From: a virus
Virus record (IMG/VR): IMGVR_UViG_3300042504_000985
Span: 1 to 24,463 of that record
Direction: 5' to 3' (one strand)
DNA length: 24,463 nucleotides
In this document: positions 1-8,775 of the stretch, piece after piece
Layout: each line of letters starts with the position of its first letter
Position numbering within the stretch: position 1 is the stretch's first letter
The notes under the pieces: model-generated
What the model was told of the DNA's origin: nothing
The model's database searches: none
What the model saw: only the letters and a program-made list of their open reading frames with translations
Made by a program: the position numbers and the translations under genes

Positions 1-495
1 GTTCTCAAATCAGGCAGCACGAAGTCTTGTGGCTGCCTAAAACGCGAATGCAAGCCGCCGGTGCTTCTGACGCATGGCCTCAGCCGCTACTCCGGCATGA
101 AGGTATGGCAGGGCATGATTCGTCGCTGCACCAATTCAGAAGCAAAGGACTTTCCTCTGTACGGAGGCAGAGGAGTAAAAGTCTGCGAACGCTGGATGGA
201 TGTTCGGAACTTTGCTGAAGACATGGCAGAGAAGCCAGAGGGTTGCTCACTGGACCGCATCGACCCAAACGGCGATTACTGCCCAGAGAACTGCAGGTGG
301 GCCACACCGGCAGAGCAGGGCGCCAACAAGCGCAGCAACCGCATGATCCAGCACGAAGGCCAAGTCCTGCACATGTCGGAATGGTGCCGGCGTCTAGGTG
401 TCAAGCCGTCTACCGTGATCAACAGGCTGAACTCCGGCATGGCCCCATCGCTGGCCCTGACGATGCCATCGCGGCGGCAGCGGAGGGCGGCATGA
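1..495 (+). CDS. HNH-type phage endonuclease, 5' truncated by window edge
   Basis: The reading frame is open from base 1, so the true start lies outside the window; the GTG at 61 is only the first start-like codon visible. The visible N terminus has a Cys-rich motif (SCGCLKREC), followed by [12 protein letters not shown], a YGGRG segment, and the signature [18 protein letters not shown] (about bases 253-306). This set is typical of small phage HNH/homing-type endonucleases that sit between structural genes. A C-terminal helical segment (about residues 120-150) looks like a helix-turn-helix DNA-binding module. The stop overlaps the start of the tail K gene (ATGA at 492-495), so it is transcribed with the tail operon. 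It may be a selfish homing gene or a packaging-associated HNH; the sequence does not decide between them. Confidence 0.75.
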   Translation, partial: VLKSGSTKSCGCLKRECKPPVLLTHGLSRYSGMKVWQGMIRRCTNSEAKDFPLYGGRGVKVCERWMDVRNFAEDMAEKPEGCSLDRIDPNGDYCPENCRWATPAEQGANKRSNRMIQHEGQVLHMSEWCRRLGVKPSTVINRLNSGMAPSLALTMPSRRQRRAA

Positions 496-1217
496 CCGAC
501 TGGCGCACAGCAGCACTCGAGCACGCCCAGGCCGAGGATCCCCGAGAGGCTTGCGGCCTGCTGGTGGTGGTCAAGGGCCGCGAGCGTTACTGGCCCTGCC
601 GCAACCTGGCGGCCGGCGTCGAGCAGTTCATCCTCGACCCGATCGACTACGCCGCGGCCGAGGATGCCGGCGAAATCATGGCGGTGGTTCACAGCCACCC
701 GCGCACTGCACCGCAGCCCAGCCAAGCCGATCTGGTGGCGATCGAGCGCACCGGCCTCCCCTGGTGGATCGTCAACCCGAAGACCGAGGCATGGAGTCCC
801 GAGCTGCGTCCCACCGGTTACAAGGCGCCCCTGATCGGTCGCGAATGGGTGTGGGGGCTCACCGACTGCTGGACGCTGACGCGTGACTGGTACGCCGAGC
901 AAGGCCTGCAGCTGCCGGACTGGGAGCGCCCACTGACGCCGGAGCAGTTCGAGGCCGAGCCGCTGTTCGATCGGTTCTGGCGCGATGCCGGATTCCGCGA
1001 GCTCAACGAAGACGATGAGCTGCAACCGGGCGATGCGGTGCTGATGAGCATCAGCGGGCCGGGCCTGAACCATGTCGGCATCTACATCGGCGACCAGCTG
1101 GTGCTCCATCACATCCGCGGCCGGCTCAGCAGCCGTGACCTCTACGGCGGCTGGCTGATGAAATGCACCGGGCGCAGGCTTCGCCATTACGATGCAGGGA
1201 GGCTAGGGCTGGCGTGA
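492..1217 (+). CDS. Tail assembly protein K: JAMM plus NlpC/P60 peptidase
   Basis: A 241-residue protein resembling lambda gpK, which acts at the tail tip during assembly and probably degrades peptidoglycan at entry. The N-terminal half is a JAMM/Mov34 metallopeptidase: EACG near residues 19-22, then HSHP (His67, His69) and SQAD (Ser77, Asp80). The C-terminal half is an NlpC/P60 cysteine peptidase: Cys126 in [11 protein letters not shown] and His194 in NHVGIYIGD. The ATG at 492 is chosen because it overlaps the previous stop as ATGA and starts directly at the domain; the frame is open further upstream, but that part lies over the HNH gene. Its stop overlaps the next gene, a translationally coupled K-I-J series as in lambda. 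Confidence 0.92.
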   Translation: MTDWRTAALEHAQAEDPREACGLLVVVKGRERYWPCRNLAAGVEQFILDPIDYAAAEDAGEIMAVVHSHPRTAPQPSQADLVAIERTGLPWWIVNPKTEAWSPELRPTGYKAPLIGREWVWGLTDCWTLTRDWYAEQGLQLPDWERPLTPEQFEAEPLFDRFWRDAGFRELNEDDELQPGDAVLMSISGPGLNHVGIYIGDQLVLHHIRGRLSSRDLYGGWLMKCTGRRLRHYDAGRLGLA

Positions 1218-1792
1218 TGTTGCGCACGATCCGCATCTACGGGCGCCTGGCAAAGTTCCTGAAGCGCCGGAAGTTTGAGGCCGAGGTGAGCAGCGCGGCT
1301 GAGGCCGTGCGCTTCCTGCTGGCCAACTTCCCGCAGCTGGAGCAGCACATGGCCGACCAGCATTACCGGGTGAGCGTGGGCAGCTACGACCTGGCCGTGG
1401 ATGAACTGCACGACCCGGCCGGCCTGCAGGAAATCAAGATCGTTCCCGTCGTCGCCGGCGCTGGCGCGGTGGGTCGGATCATTGCGGGCGTGGCGTTGCT
1501 TGCCATTGGCTTTCTGGTGCCCGGCATTGGCGCCTTGGGTGTTCAGCTGCTGGTCGGCGTGGGCGCCAGCTTGGTGCTCGGCGGCGTTGCACAGCTGCTC
1601 ACGCCCGTGCCGCGAACAGTGCCGCCAGGCTCCACCAGCGACACGGTGAAAGATCCCCGCAAGAGCTACAGCTTCTCAGGCATCCAGAACACCAGCCGCC
1701 AGGGCCTGCCTGTGCCGATCGTCTACGGCGAGACCCTTGTGGGCTCGGTGGTGATCTCGGCCGGCATTGACACCGTGCAGGTGGCCGGATGA
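1217..1792 (+). CDS. Tail assembly protein I (lambda gpI-like)
   Basis: A 191-residue protein. The N terminus (RTIRIYGRLAKFLKRRKFEAEV) has the beta-grasp-like look of lambda gpI. It is followed by a long Gly/Ala/Val-rich hydrophobic stretch (about residues 80-130) and a conserved C-terminal segment with RQGLPVPIVYGETLVGS. In lambda, gpI works with K, L and J to start tail-tip assembly. The start is set by a one-base overlap with the stop of K (1217), and its stop overlaps the J start by four bases. The position between K and J supports the call strongly. Confidence 0.88.
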   Translation: MLRTIRIYGRLAKFLKRRKFEAEVSSAAEAVRFLLANFPQLEQHMADQHYRVSVGSYDLAVDELHDPAGLQEIKIVPVVAGAGAVGRIIAGVALLAIGFLVPGIGALGVQLLVGVGASLVLGGVAQLLTPVPRTVPPGSTSDTVKDPRKSYSFSGIQNTSRQGLPVPIVYGETLVGSVVISAGIDTVQVAG

Positions 1793-4700
1793 GCAGGATC
1801 GTCGGTGCTGGTGGTGGTGGCGGATGCTTTCTCGGGCACACGCTGATTCGCACGCCTGACGGGCAGCGTCCGATCGAGGCGCTGCAGCCTGGCGACCTAG
1901 TGGTCAGCTTCGACGATCGCGGCAAGCTGCATCACGCCAAGATCCTCAAGGTGCACGTGCACGAAGGCGAGCGGGTGAACCGCTACCGCCTCTGGGGCGG
2001 TGCCGTCTTGGATGCCACGGCCAACCACTGGGTGCTGAACCAGTTCAACGCCTTCGTGGAGATCGACACGCTCGGCCCCGACGATTGCCTGGTGGATGAG
2101 AACGGCCACCTGCGCCCGATCGTGGACCGCGCTGAGTTCTGCGTCGGCACCGTCTACAACCTGACCGTCGAGGGGCATCACACCTTCATCGCCGGTGGGA
2201 TCCGGGTTCACAACGCCGGCCTCGGCCTCGGCATTGCTGGCGCAGGCGGTGGTGGCGGCGGCGGCAAAGGCGGCGGCGGCGGCGAAACCTACACGCCAAC
2301 TGAGGCAGCCGACAGCCTCAACTCGACGCAATACGCCAACCTGGTGGATCTCATCAGCGAAGGCGAGATCGAGGGCCTGAAAGACGGCTACAAGTCGGTC
2401 TTCATCGACAACACGCCGCTGCAGAACCCGGATGGCAGCTACAACTTCCAGAACATTCTCGTCTACACGCGCAACGGCACGCAGAACCAGAGCTACGTGC
2501 CGATCGCTGCCGACGTTGAGAACGAGGTTGGCGTCAACGTCACGGTGCAGCAGGCCACGCCTGTGGTGCGCAGCATCACCGACACCACGGTGAACGCCGC
2601 GCGCGTGACGATCACCGTGCCAGCGCTGCAGCTGTTCACTGACAAGGGCGACATCGAGGGCACCGATGTGCGCCTGCAGATTGCCGTGCAGTACAACGGC
2701 GGCGGCTACGGCACCGTGATCGACGACACGATTGCTGGCCGCACGGGTGATCAGTATCAGCGCGACTACCTGGTGAGTCTGTCAGGCGCCTTCCCGGTGA
2801 ACATCCGGGTGACGCGGATCACGGCGGATAGCAACAGCGCAAAGCTGATCAATGCCTTCAGCTGGTCAAGCTTCACCGAGATCACCTACGCGAAGCTGCG
2901 CTACCCCAACAGCGCATTGGTGGCGGTGCGGGTGGATGCCGAGCAGTTCAACTCGATCCCGGCGCGCACCTACCTGGTGCGCGGCATCAAGGTTCGGATC
3001 CCGAACAACGCCACGGTGGACGCGGCCACCGGCCGGTTGATCTACGCCGGCATCTGGAACGGCAGCTTCGGCGCTGCGCAGTGGTGTTCAGACCCCGCCT
3101 GGATCCTGTGGGATCTGCTCACCTCGACCCGCTACGGCTTGGGCGATCACATCCAGGCCGCGCAGCTCGACAAGTGGGCGTTCTATGCCGCGAGCCAGTA
3201 CGCCTCCGAGCTGGTGCCCAACGGCTTTGGCGGCACCGAGCCGCGCTTCTCCTGCAACGTCAACATCCAGACCGCCGAGGAGGCCTACAAGCTCATCAAC
3301 GATCTGTGCTCCACCTTCCGGGCGATGCCCTACTGGAGCACCGGCGCGCTGACCATCAGCCAGGACAAGCCGTCGGACCCGGCCTACCTGTTCACGCTGG
3401 CCAACGTCTCTGATGACGGGTTCAGCTACCAGGGCGGCAGCCTCAAGACACGCCCGACCGTGGCAGTGGTCAGCTACCTCGACCTGAGCCTGCGCGACAT
3501 TGCCTACGAGGTTGTCGAGGATCAGACCGCAATCGCCAAGTACGGCGTGGTGACCACCGAGGTGTCGGCCTTTGCCTGCACCTCCCGCGGGCAGGCTTCG
3601 CGCATCGGCGAATGGCTGCTCTACTCCGAGCAGAACGAATCCGAGGTGGTGACGTTCACCGCTTCGATCGACGCCGGCGTGCTGGTGCGCCCCGGCCAGG
3701 TGATCAACATCTCCGACCCGATGCGCGCCGGTGCTCGACGCGGCGGCCGGATTGCAGCCGCAACCACCACCACGATCACGGTGGACAACGCCACCGACCT
3801 ATCGCCATCAGGCGGCACTCTTTCGGTGATCCTGTCCGACGGCACGGTGCAGAGCCGCGGCGTGGCCAGCATCGTCGGAACCACGGTCACGCTCACATCG
3901 GCGCTGCCGTCTGCTCCGAACGCGAACAGCATCTGGGTCTACGAGACCTCCAACATCCAGGCCTCGACCTGGCGGGTGCTCAGCGTGGCCGAGCAGGATC
4001 AGGCGCAGTACCAGATCACGGCGCTCGCCTACAACGCCTCGAAGTACGACTACATCGAGCGCGGCCGGCCGCTGGCGCAGCGCGACATCACCGACCTCAA
4101 CGTCATCCCCGAAGCACCCATCAACCTGCAGGCCGTTGAGGCGCTCTACGAGAGCAACGGCCGGGTGCTGTCCAAGCTGGTCGTGAGCTGGCAGCCGGTG
4201 GTCGGCGTCAACCAGTACCGCTACCGCTGGCGGCTGCAGAACGGCAACTGGTCAACGTCCACGCAGCAGCGGCCTGATTTCGAGATCTTCGACACCACGC
4301 CAGGCCGCTACGAGATCGAGGTCTACAGCGTCAACGCCGGGCTGCGCTCGTCGGTGTTGCCGGCCAAGCTCACATTCAACGTCTTCGGCAAGACGGCCTC
4401 GCCGGCTGATGTGACCGGCGTCTCGCTGGTGCCGATCGACCAGGCCAGCGCGATCATCAGCTGGACGGCCTCAACCGAGCTCGACGTCAAGATCGGCGGC
4501 AAGGTGCTGATCCGCCACACGCCGCTCTTGGTCGGCGCCATCTGGGAAGACACCGTCGAGATCGTGCCGGCCGCTTCCGGCAACCAGACCCAGAAGCAGG
4601 TGCCGCTGCTTGAGGGCACCTACCTGCTCAAGTTCGAGGATGACGGGGGGCGCCGGTCTCCCAACGCCACTCTGATCGTGGCCGACCTGCCGACGCCGCT

Positions 4701-5577
4701 GCCGCGCCTGCTGGTGCAGACCTACGCGGAAGATCAGGAGACGCCGCCGTTCTCGGGCAACGTCGTGGACATGTTCTACAACGAGGAGCTGGACGGCCTG
4801 GTGATCAGCACCGGCCCGCTGGTTGATGACCTCGCCCCGCCCGGCGCTGGCAACGACAACCTGGCGCAGGAAGACGGTGATGCCCTGCTGCTTGAGGATG
4901 GCGACCAGATCCTCAACGAAGGCCAGGCCGGCAACTGGGACGGCCTGACCACGATCGACAGCCCGCTGCCACCGGAATACGGCGAGTACGAGTTCGGCTC
5001 GACGTTGGACATGGGCGGCGTGTTCGACATCAACTTGCAGCGGCGCTTCCTGACCCGCGCGATCCTGCTGACCGGGCTCTGGGATGAGAAGGTCGAGCTG
5101 ATCGACAGCTGGTCCGAGATCGACGACGGCAACATCGACTCGGTGAACGCGCGCCTCTACGTGCGCAGCACCACTGACAACCCGGCCGGCACCCCCACCT
5201 GGAGCACCTGGCGCGAGTTCGCCAACGCGATCGTGCGCGGCCGCGGCTTCCAGTTCAAGACGATCGCCACCAGCAACGACCCCAACGTCAACATCCTGAT
5301 CGACGAGCTCGGCTGCATGGTGGAGCTGCAGCAGCGCACCGAGCAGTCGGCCACGCTGACCAGTGGCGCCGGCACCTATTCGGTGACCTTCGCCGAGGCT
5401 TTCTACCAACCCCCTAGCATTGGAGTGACGGGCTACGACATGGGCACCGCTGACTACTTCACGATCGGCTCCGTGACGCGCACGGGATTACAGGTAACCT
5501 TTAGGAACAGTGGCGGGACCGCCGTGAGCCGCCAGTTCACCTACACTGCAATCGGCTACGGCCGGGAGATCGTCTGA
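1789..5577 (+). CDS. Tail tip/host specificity protein J with embedded Hint domain
   Basis: A 1262-residue homologue of lambda J, the central tail fibre/tip protein that contacts the host receptor. After 12 residues ending in a Gly run comes a Hint (intein-like) domain (residues 13-142), then a second Gly-rich linker (to about 170). The J core starts at YTPTEAADSLNSTQYANLVDL and includes the conserved patches YPNSALVAVRVDAEQF, DKWAFYAASQY, GFGGTEPRFSCN and CTSRGQASRIGEWL. Two fibronectin-III-like segments follow (about 775-865 and 865-960). A C-terminal domain with the pattern GYDMGTADYFTIGSVTRTG is common at phage tail-protein ends. The start ATG overlaps the I stop. The protein is somewhat longer than lambda J, partly because of the Hint insertion. 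Confidence 0.93.
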   Translation: MSRIVGAGGGGGCFLGHTLIRTPDGQRPIEALQPGDLVVSFDDRGKLHHAKILKVHVHEGERVNRYRLWGGAVLDATANHWVLNQFNAFVEIDTLGPDDCLVDENGHLRPIVDRAEFCVGTVYNLTVEGHHTFIAGGIRVHNAGLGLGIAGAGGGGGGGKGGGGGETYTPTEAADSLNSTQYANLVDLISEGEIEGLKDGYKSVFIDNTPLQNPDGSYNFQNILVYTRNGTQNQSYVPIAADVENEVGVNVTVQQATPVVRSITDTTVNAARVTITVPALQLFTDKGDIEGTDVRLQIAVQYNGGGYGTVIDDTIAGRTGDQYQRDYLVSLSGAFPVNIRVTRITADSNSAKLINAFSWSSFTEITYAKLRYPNSALVAVRVDAEQFNSIPARTYLVRGIKVRIPNNATVDAATGRLIYAGIWNGSFGAAQWCSDPAWILWDLLTSTRYGLGDHIQAAQLDKWAFYAASQYASELVPNGFGGTEPRFSCNVNIQTAEEAYKLINDLCSTFRAMPYWSTGALTISQDKPSDPAYLFTLANVSDDGFSYQGGSLKTRPTVAVVSYLDLSLRDIAYEVVEDQTAIAKYGVVTTEVSAFACTSRGQASRIGEWLLYSEQNESEVVTFTASIDAGVLVRPGQVINISDPMRAGARRGGRIAAATTTTITVDNATDLSPSGGTLSVILSDGTVQSRGVASIVGTTVTLTSALPSAPNANSIWVYETSNIQASTWRVLSVAEQDQAQYQITALAYNASKYDYIERGRPLAQRDITDLNVIPEAPINLQAVEALYESNGRVLSKLVVSWQPVVGVNQYRYRWRLQNGNWSTSTQQRPDFEIFDTTPGRYEIEVYSVNAGLRSSVLPAKLTFNVFGKTASPADVTGVSLVPIDQASAIISWTASTELDVKIGGKVLIRHTPLLVGAIWEDTVEIVPAASGNQTQKQVPLLEGTYLLKFEDDGGRRSPNATLIVADLPTPLPRLLVQTYAEDQETPPFSGNVVDMFYNEELDGLVISTGPLVDDLAPPGAGNDNLAQEDGDALLLEDGDQILNEGQAGNWDGLTTIDSPLPPEYGEYEFGSTLDMGGVFDINLQRRFLTRAILLTGLWDEKVELIDSWSEIDDGNIDSVNARLYVRSTTDNPAGTPTWSTWREFANAIVRGRGFQFKTIATSNDPNVNILIDELGCMVELQQRTEQSATLTSGAGTYSVTFAEAFYQPPSIGVTGYDMGTADYFTIGSVTRTGLQVTFRNSGGTAVSRQFTYTAIGYGREIV
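1825..2214 (+). other. Hint domain (A-type bacterial intein-like) inside J
   Basis: Residues 13-142 of J form a minimal 130-residue Hint module with no homing endonuclease. Visible splicing blocks: block A begins at Cys13 (CFLGHTLIRTPDG, then LQPGDLVVSFD). Block B is GGAVLDATANHW with the T-x-x-H motif. Blocks F/G are VYNLTVEGHHTFIAGG ending in the His-Asn dyad (VHN, Asn142). The +1 residue is Ala, not Cys/Ser/Thr, so ordinary intein splicing is not expected; this is the pattern of A-type bacterial intein-like (BIL) domains, which can cleave at either end and sometimes splice. The insertion splits a Gly-rich linker: GAGGGGG precedes it and GAGGGGGGG recurs shortly after it. Confidence 0.85.
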
Positions 5578-7601
5578 TGGCTCAGCACGACTACAACATC
5601 GCCAACCAGTCCGGCCAGGCGTTCCGTGCTGACCTGAACAACGCGCTGGCCGCGATCGTCAGCGGCAACAGCGGCGCATCGGCCCCGAGCACCACCTTCG
5701 CCTATCAATACTGGGTTGACACCAGCAGCAGCCCGGCAACGCTGAAGCAGCGCAACAGCGCCAACAACGCCTGGCTCACGATCGGCCAGCTGGACACCGC
5801 GAACTTGGGTCTGATCCCAGCGGGCAGCGGCAGCATCGTCAACGCCGATGTCAATGCCAGCGCAGGCATCGTCGCCAGCAAACTGAGTTTCACTCAGTCT
5901 GGCGGCAGTGCTCGCACGGTAGATGCCAAGCTCAAGGACACAGTAAGTCCTGCTGATTTTGGCGCAGTTGGTAACAACAGCACCGATGACACCTCGGCAA
6001 TGGCTGCCGTGCGTGCCGCGTTCTCAAACACCTCTATTGACTTAGCAGGCAAGAGCTACCGGGTGACGACTGTCCCAAATGGCTGGGGCGTTCGCAACGG
6101 CCTGCTGACCCTTGCACCCGCCAGCACTGACGATCAACCAGCTAACGAGGCCTACGGCTACGGGGCACTTGCGGCTAACACTTACATTCCCAAGCAGCAC
6201 AGCTCTTCAACGCTGACATGGGCATCAGGCAACTTCAACACTGCGTTTGGCAATTATGCGCTCACGTCAAATACAACGGGACGCCGTCAAACTGCCATCG
6301 GAGCGCAGGCCCTCTACTCAAACACAACCGGTTTTTATAATACTGCAATAGGGCCGTTTGCTCTTTATACAAACGTCACGGGCAACTACAACACCGCGAT
6401 CGGCGTTCAGGCTCTCCAATACTCAACTGGCAGCGACAACACTGCCATTGGAAACGGAGCGCTTACATCGCTCACGACTGGAGACGACAATGTTGCCATT
6501 GGCGATCAAGCGATTGGCGTTTCTACCGGAGTCAACCGGACCATTGCAATCGGCACGCAGGCCGGCCAGCAGCACACCGGCAACGACAGTGTTGCCATCG
6601 GTCACCAGGCGCTGTCGGCACCATCCTCTACCGGTCTCTACAACATCGCTATTGGTTCAGCAGCCCTTGGGTCGGCGACGACGGGCGCATCCGCGGTCGC
6701 TGTTGGCAGGCGAGCCGGCAGCGGGATCACCACCGGCAGCGGCAACACCGCCATTGGCAACGATGCCATGGTTGGGTCTGGCACTGCTATCACCGGAAGC
6801 AACAACGTTGCCGTTGGCAATAACGCATCAGGAAACATTACCACCGGCTATCAAAACGTCTCGATTGGCGTCAGCTCGGGAAGCGTCCTAAGCACTGGCT
6901 TCAACAACGTTTTCATTGGTCGGTTTGCTGCACAGTTGAATACAACTGGTGCTGGAAACACTGCTATTGGCGAGCAGTCGCTCAGCGCAGTCACGACTGG
7001 CGATTACAACACTGCCGTTGGCACTGGAACAGTCGGCGGCGCTGCCTATACCAACACGTCGATGTTCGGCTATCAGGCGACCGTTACAGGAAGCAACCAG
7101 ATTCAGCTAGGCAACGCCAGCACGACCACCTACGTCTACGGCACCGTCCAAAACCGTTCAGACGCCAGAGATAAGGCAGACATTCAAGACACGGCACTTG
7201 GCCTCGATTTCATCAACGCTCTGCGCCCGGTCGATTTCCGCTGGGACTTGCGGGACGACTATCGTTCAACACCCCCTGAACCGCCGGCAGATGATGCGAC
7301 GAAAGAAGAGCGTGCTGCTCATAGCCAAGCCCTGCAAGAGTGGCGCGAGGCAAATGCCCTCGACAACCTTCAGCACGATGGCTCCAAGAAGCGTTCACGT
7401 TTTCATCACGGCTTAATCGCCCAAGAGGTGAAAGCGGCCTGTGATGCGACCGGGGTCGATTTTGGCGGCTATCAAGACCACAGCCTCAAAGGCGGCGAAG
7501 ACGTTCTCTCTATTGGCTACGAGGAGCTGATTGCACCGCTGATCAAGGCCGTGCAGCAGCTCTCGGCCGAAGTTGAGCAGCTCAAACAGCAACTCGCATA
7601 A
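5577..7601 (+). CDS. Tail fibre with YadA-like repeats and S74 intramolecular chaperone
   Basis: A 674-residue fibre subunit. The N-terminal ~100 residues (starting MAQHDYNIANQSGQAFRADL) look like a tail-attachment domain. Residues ~125-170 (VSPADFGAVGNNSTDD) resemble the entry to a tail-spike beta-helix, apparently shortened. Residues ~219-512 hold about seventeen short repeats around the core NTAIG..AL..TTG, like the left-handed roll of YadA-type trimeric adhesins. The C terminus is a peptidase S74 chaperone: SDARDK puts Ser528 and Lys533 in the usual S-x4-K dyad, followed by LRPVDFRWD, HGLIAQEV and a terminal coiled coil. Family knowledge predicts self-cleavage just before Ser528 after trimer folding. 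The ATG overlaps the J stop. Confidence 0.88.
   Translation: MAQHDYNIANQSGQAFRADLNNALAAIVSGNSGASAPSTTFAYQYWVDTSSSPATLKQRNSANNAWLTIGQLDTANLGLIPAGSGSIVNADVNASAGIVASKLSFTQSGGSARTVDAKLKDTVSPADFGAVGNNSTDDTSAMAAVRAAFSNTSIDLAGKSYRVTTVPNGWGVRNGLLTLAPASTDDQPANEAYGYGALAANTYIPKQHSSSTLTWASGNFNTAFGNYALTSNTTGRRQTAIGAQALYSNTTGFYNTAIGPFALYTNVTGNYNTAIGVQALQYSTGSDNTAIGNGALTSLTTGDDNVAIGDQAIGVSTGVNRTIAIGTQAGQQHTGNDSVAIGHQALSAPSSTGLYNIAIGSAALGSATTGASAVAVGRRAGSGITTGSGNTAIGNDAMVGSGTAITGSNNVAVGNNASGNITTGYQNVSIGVSSGSVLSTGFNNVFIGRFAAQLNTTGAGNTAIGEQSLSAVTTGDYNTAVGTGTVGGAAYTNTSMFGYQATVTGSNQIQLGNASTTTYVYGTVQNRSDARDKADIQDTALGLDFINALRPVDFRWDLRDDYRSTPPEPPADDATKEERAAHSQALQEWREANALDNLQHDGSKKRSRFHHGLIAQEVKAACDATGVDFGGYQDHSLKGGEDVLSIGYEELIAPLIKAVQQLSAEVEQLKQQLA
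6231..7113 (+). repeat. In-gene array of NTAIG-type 15-20 residue repeats
   Basis: About seventeen degenerate units with a recurring (A/S/F)(I/V/F)G core encode the shaft of the S74 fibre. The units are clearly related in protein but diverged in DNA, which argues for an old, selected array rather than recent slippage. The GC content of this section looks lower than its surroundings (stretches such as ttttataatactgcaatag near 6331), hinting that the fibre region may have a separate origin. Confidence 0.75.
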
Positions 7602-7607
7602 GAAACC

Positions 7608-8465
7608 GTGGCCGCACGCAAGACCACCGACCTAACAGCGCTCACGGCTCCCACCGCCAACACCTTGGTGCCGGCGGTGGATCTCACCGAAGCGCTGCCG
7701 TCCAACCAGAACAAGAAGCTGACGCTCAGTGACCTCACCAAAGGCCTGAGCGCAGCCACCACTGGCGCCGCCGGGGTGGTGCAGCTGAGCACCAGCACCT
7801 CAAGCACCAGCACCACGCTGGCCGCGACACCGAGCGCGGTGAAGTCGGCCTACGACGCAGCCACCACCCCGGCGACCACCTCGGCCGCCGGCATCGTGCA
7901 GCTGAGCACCTCGACCAGCTCAACCAGCACCACGCTGGCGGCCACGCCGAGCGCTGTGAAGGTGGCGTATGACCTGGCGGCAGCCGCAGGGCGCATCATT
8001 CAAGAGACTGCCAAGGCCAGCACCAGCGGCACTGCCGTGGACTTCACCGGCATTCCGAGCTGGGCGAAGCGGATCACGATCGTGCTTAATGGCGTCAGCA
8101 CAAACGGAACGGCACAGCCCACAATCCAGTTGGGGACCAGTGGCGGCGTGCAATCAACTGGCTACTCCGCAAACACCACAAGCATCACGACCGGAGCAAA
8201 CCTAACAACCAACTACACAAACGGCTGGCAGCTCTATTCAAGCCTGGCGGCCAACATCATCAGCGGAACGTTGACGCTGGTGCAGCAAGATCCCAGCACT
8301 GGCACGTGGGTGGGTACTGGCCTCTTCTCGGTCAACATTCCGTCTGTGGTCATTACTTCCGGCACCAAGACCCTATCTGGCACACTGGACCGTGTGCGCC
8401 TCACCACCGCCAACGGCACCGACACTTTTGACGCCGGCTCTGTGAACATCCTCTACGAAGGCTGA
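7608..8465 (+). CDS. Second, shorter tail fibre protein
   Basis: A 285-residue protein starting at GTG 7608, six bases after the previous stop. The N terminus (VAARKTTDLTALTAPTANTL) is a typical fibre-attachment leader. It is followed by two tandem copies of the phage tail-fibre repeat AG(V/I)VQLSTSTSSTSTTL with AATPSAVK and AYD (about bases 7764-7862 and 7884-7982). The C-terminal part (from IIQETAKASTSGTAVDFTG) resembles a beta-rich tip domain found on many phage fibre and collar proteins. It could be an accessory fibre or a partner bound to the S74 fibre. The two fibre genes in a row suggest host-range flexibility. Confidence 0.8.
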   Translation: MAARKTTDLTALTAPTANTLVPAVDLTEALPSNQNKKLTLSDLTKGLSAATTGAAGVVQLSTSTSSTSTTLAATPSAVKSAYDAATTPATTSAAGIVQLSTSTSSTSTTLAATPSAVKVAYDLAAAAGRIIQETAKASTSGTAVDFTGIPSWAKRITIVLNGVSTNGTAQPTIQLGTSGGVQSTGYSANTTSITTGANLTTNYTNGWQLYSSLAANIISGTLTLVQQDPSTGTWVGTGLFSVNIPSVVITSGTKTLSGTLDRVRLTTANGTDTFDAGSVNILYEG

Positions 8466-8602
8466 TGGTCGTCAAATCCAAGACCGGCACCGCCCGGATT
8501 GATCACCAGCCCGGCCCGCCGAAGACCACCCGCCAAGGATTCGGTGCCCACAGCAGGCCCCGCCGCCGGGGACGCAAGCCGCTCAGAGGGCAGGGGCGGT
8601 AA
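8465..8602 (+). CDS. Small basic protein, unknown function
   Basis: 45 residues, strongly basic and rich in Arg, Lys, Gly and Pro (begins MVVKSKTGTARIDHQPGPP). Its ATG overlaps the fibre stop by one base and its stop overlaps the next ATG by one base, so it is tightly coupled. I recall similar small proteins (with HQPGPPK and a C-terminal RGQGR) next to fibre genes in cyanophages, but cannot verify this. No function is proposed. Confidence 0.65.
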   Translation: MVVKSKTGTARIDHQPGPPKTTRQGFGAHSRPRRRGRKPLRGQGR

Positions 8603-8775
8603 TGGACCGCGACACGCTCGAAAACTGGCGCAAGATCCGCGACCACCTCAAAGCCGTGGGACAGACTGAGAACCACTACTATCGACGCGCTCTTGCCATC
8701 CTCGCTGGAAGGCCTGATCCCTTCGATCGTTACGATGGAAGCGTGCCCGGATCAGCCGATGGCGGACGAACCTAA
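8602..8775 (+). CDS. Small conserved-looking phage protein, unknown function
   Basis: 57 residues starting MDRDTLENWRKIRDHLKAVG, containing YYRRALAILAGRPDPFDRY. It is probably mostly helical with no membrane segment. The ATG overlaps the previous stop (TAATG at 8600-8604) and the 3' end overlaps the next gene in another frame by about 17 bases. The pattern (short helical protein ending in AGRPDP) resembles cyanophage small proteins as I remember them. Position between fibres and lysis genes suggests a late product; the role is unknown. Confidence 0.65.
   Translation: MDRDTLENWRKIRDHLKAVGQTENHYYRRALAILAGRPDPFDRYDGSVPGSADGGRT

Noticed and set aside
243-491. Upstream extension of the tail K reading frame
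   Set aside because: The extension lies antiparallel in frame to the HNH gene, reads as Arg/Pro-rich noise, and K domain homology begins right after ATG 492.
1825-2214. A classical self-splicing intein with homing endonuclease
   Set aside because: The domain is only 130 residues, with no endonuclease motifs, and the +1 residue is Ala.
6231-7113. CRISPR array or satellite DNA
   Set aside because: The repeats are in frame, protein-level and diverged in DNA; they encode a fibre shaft.
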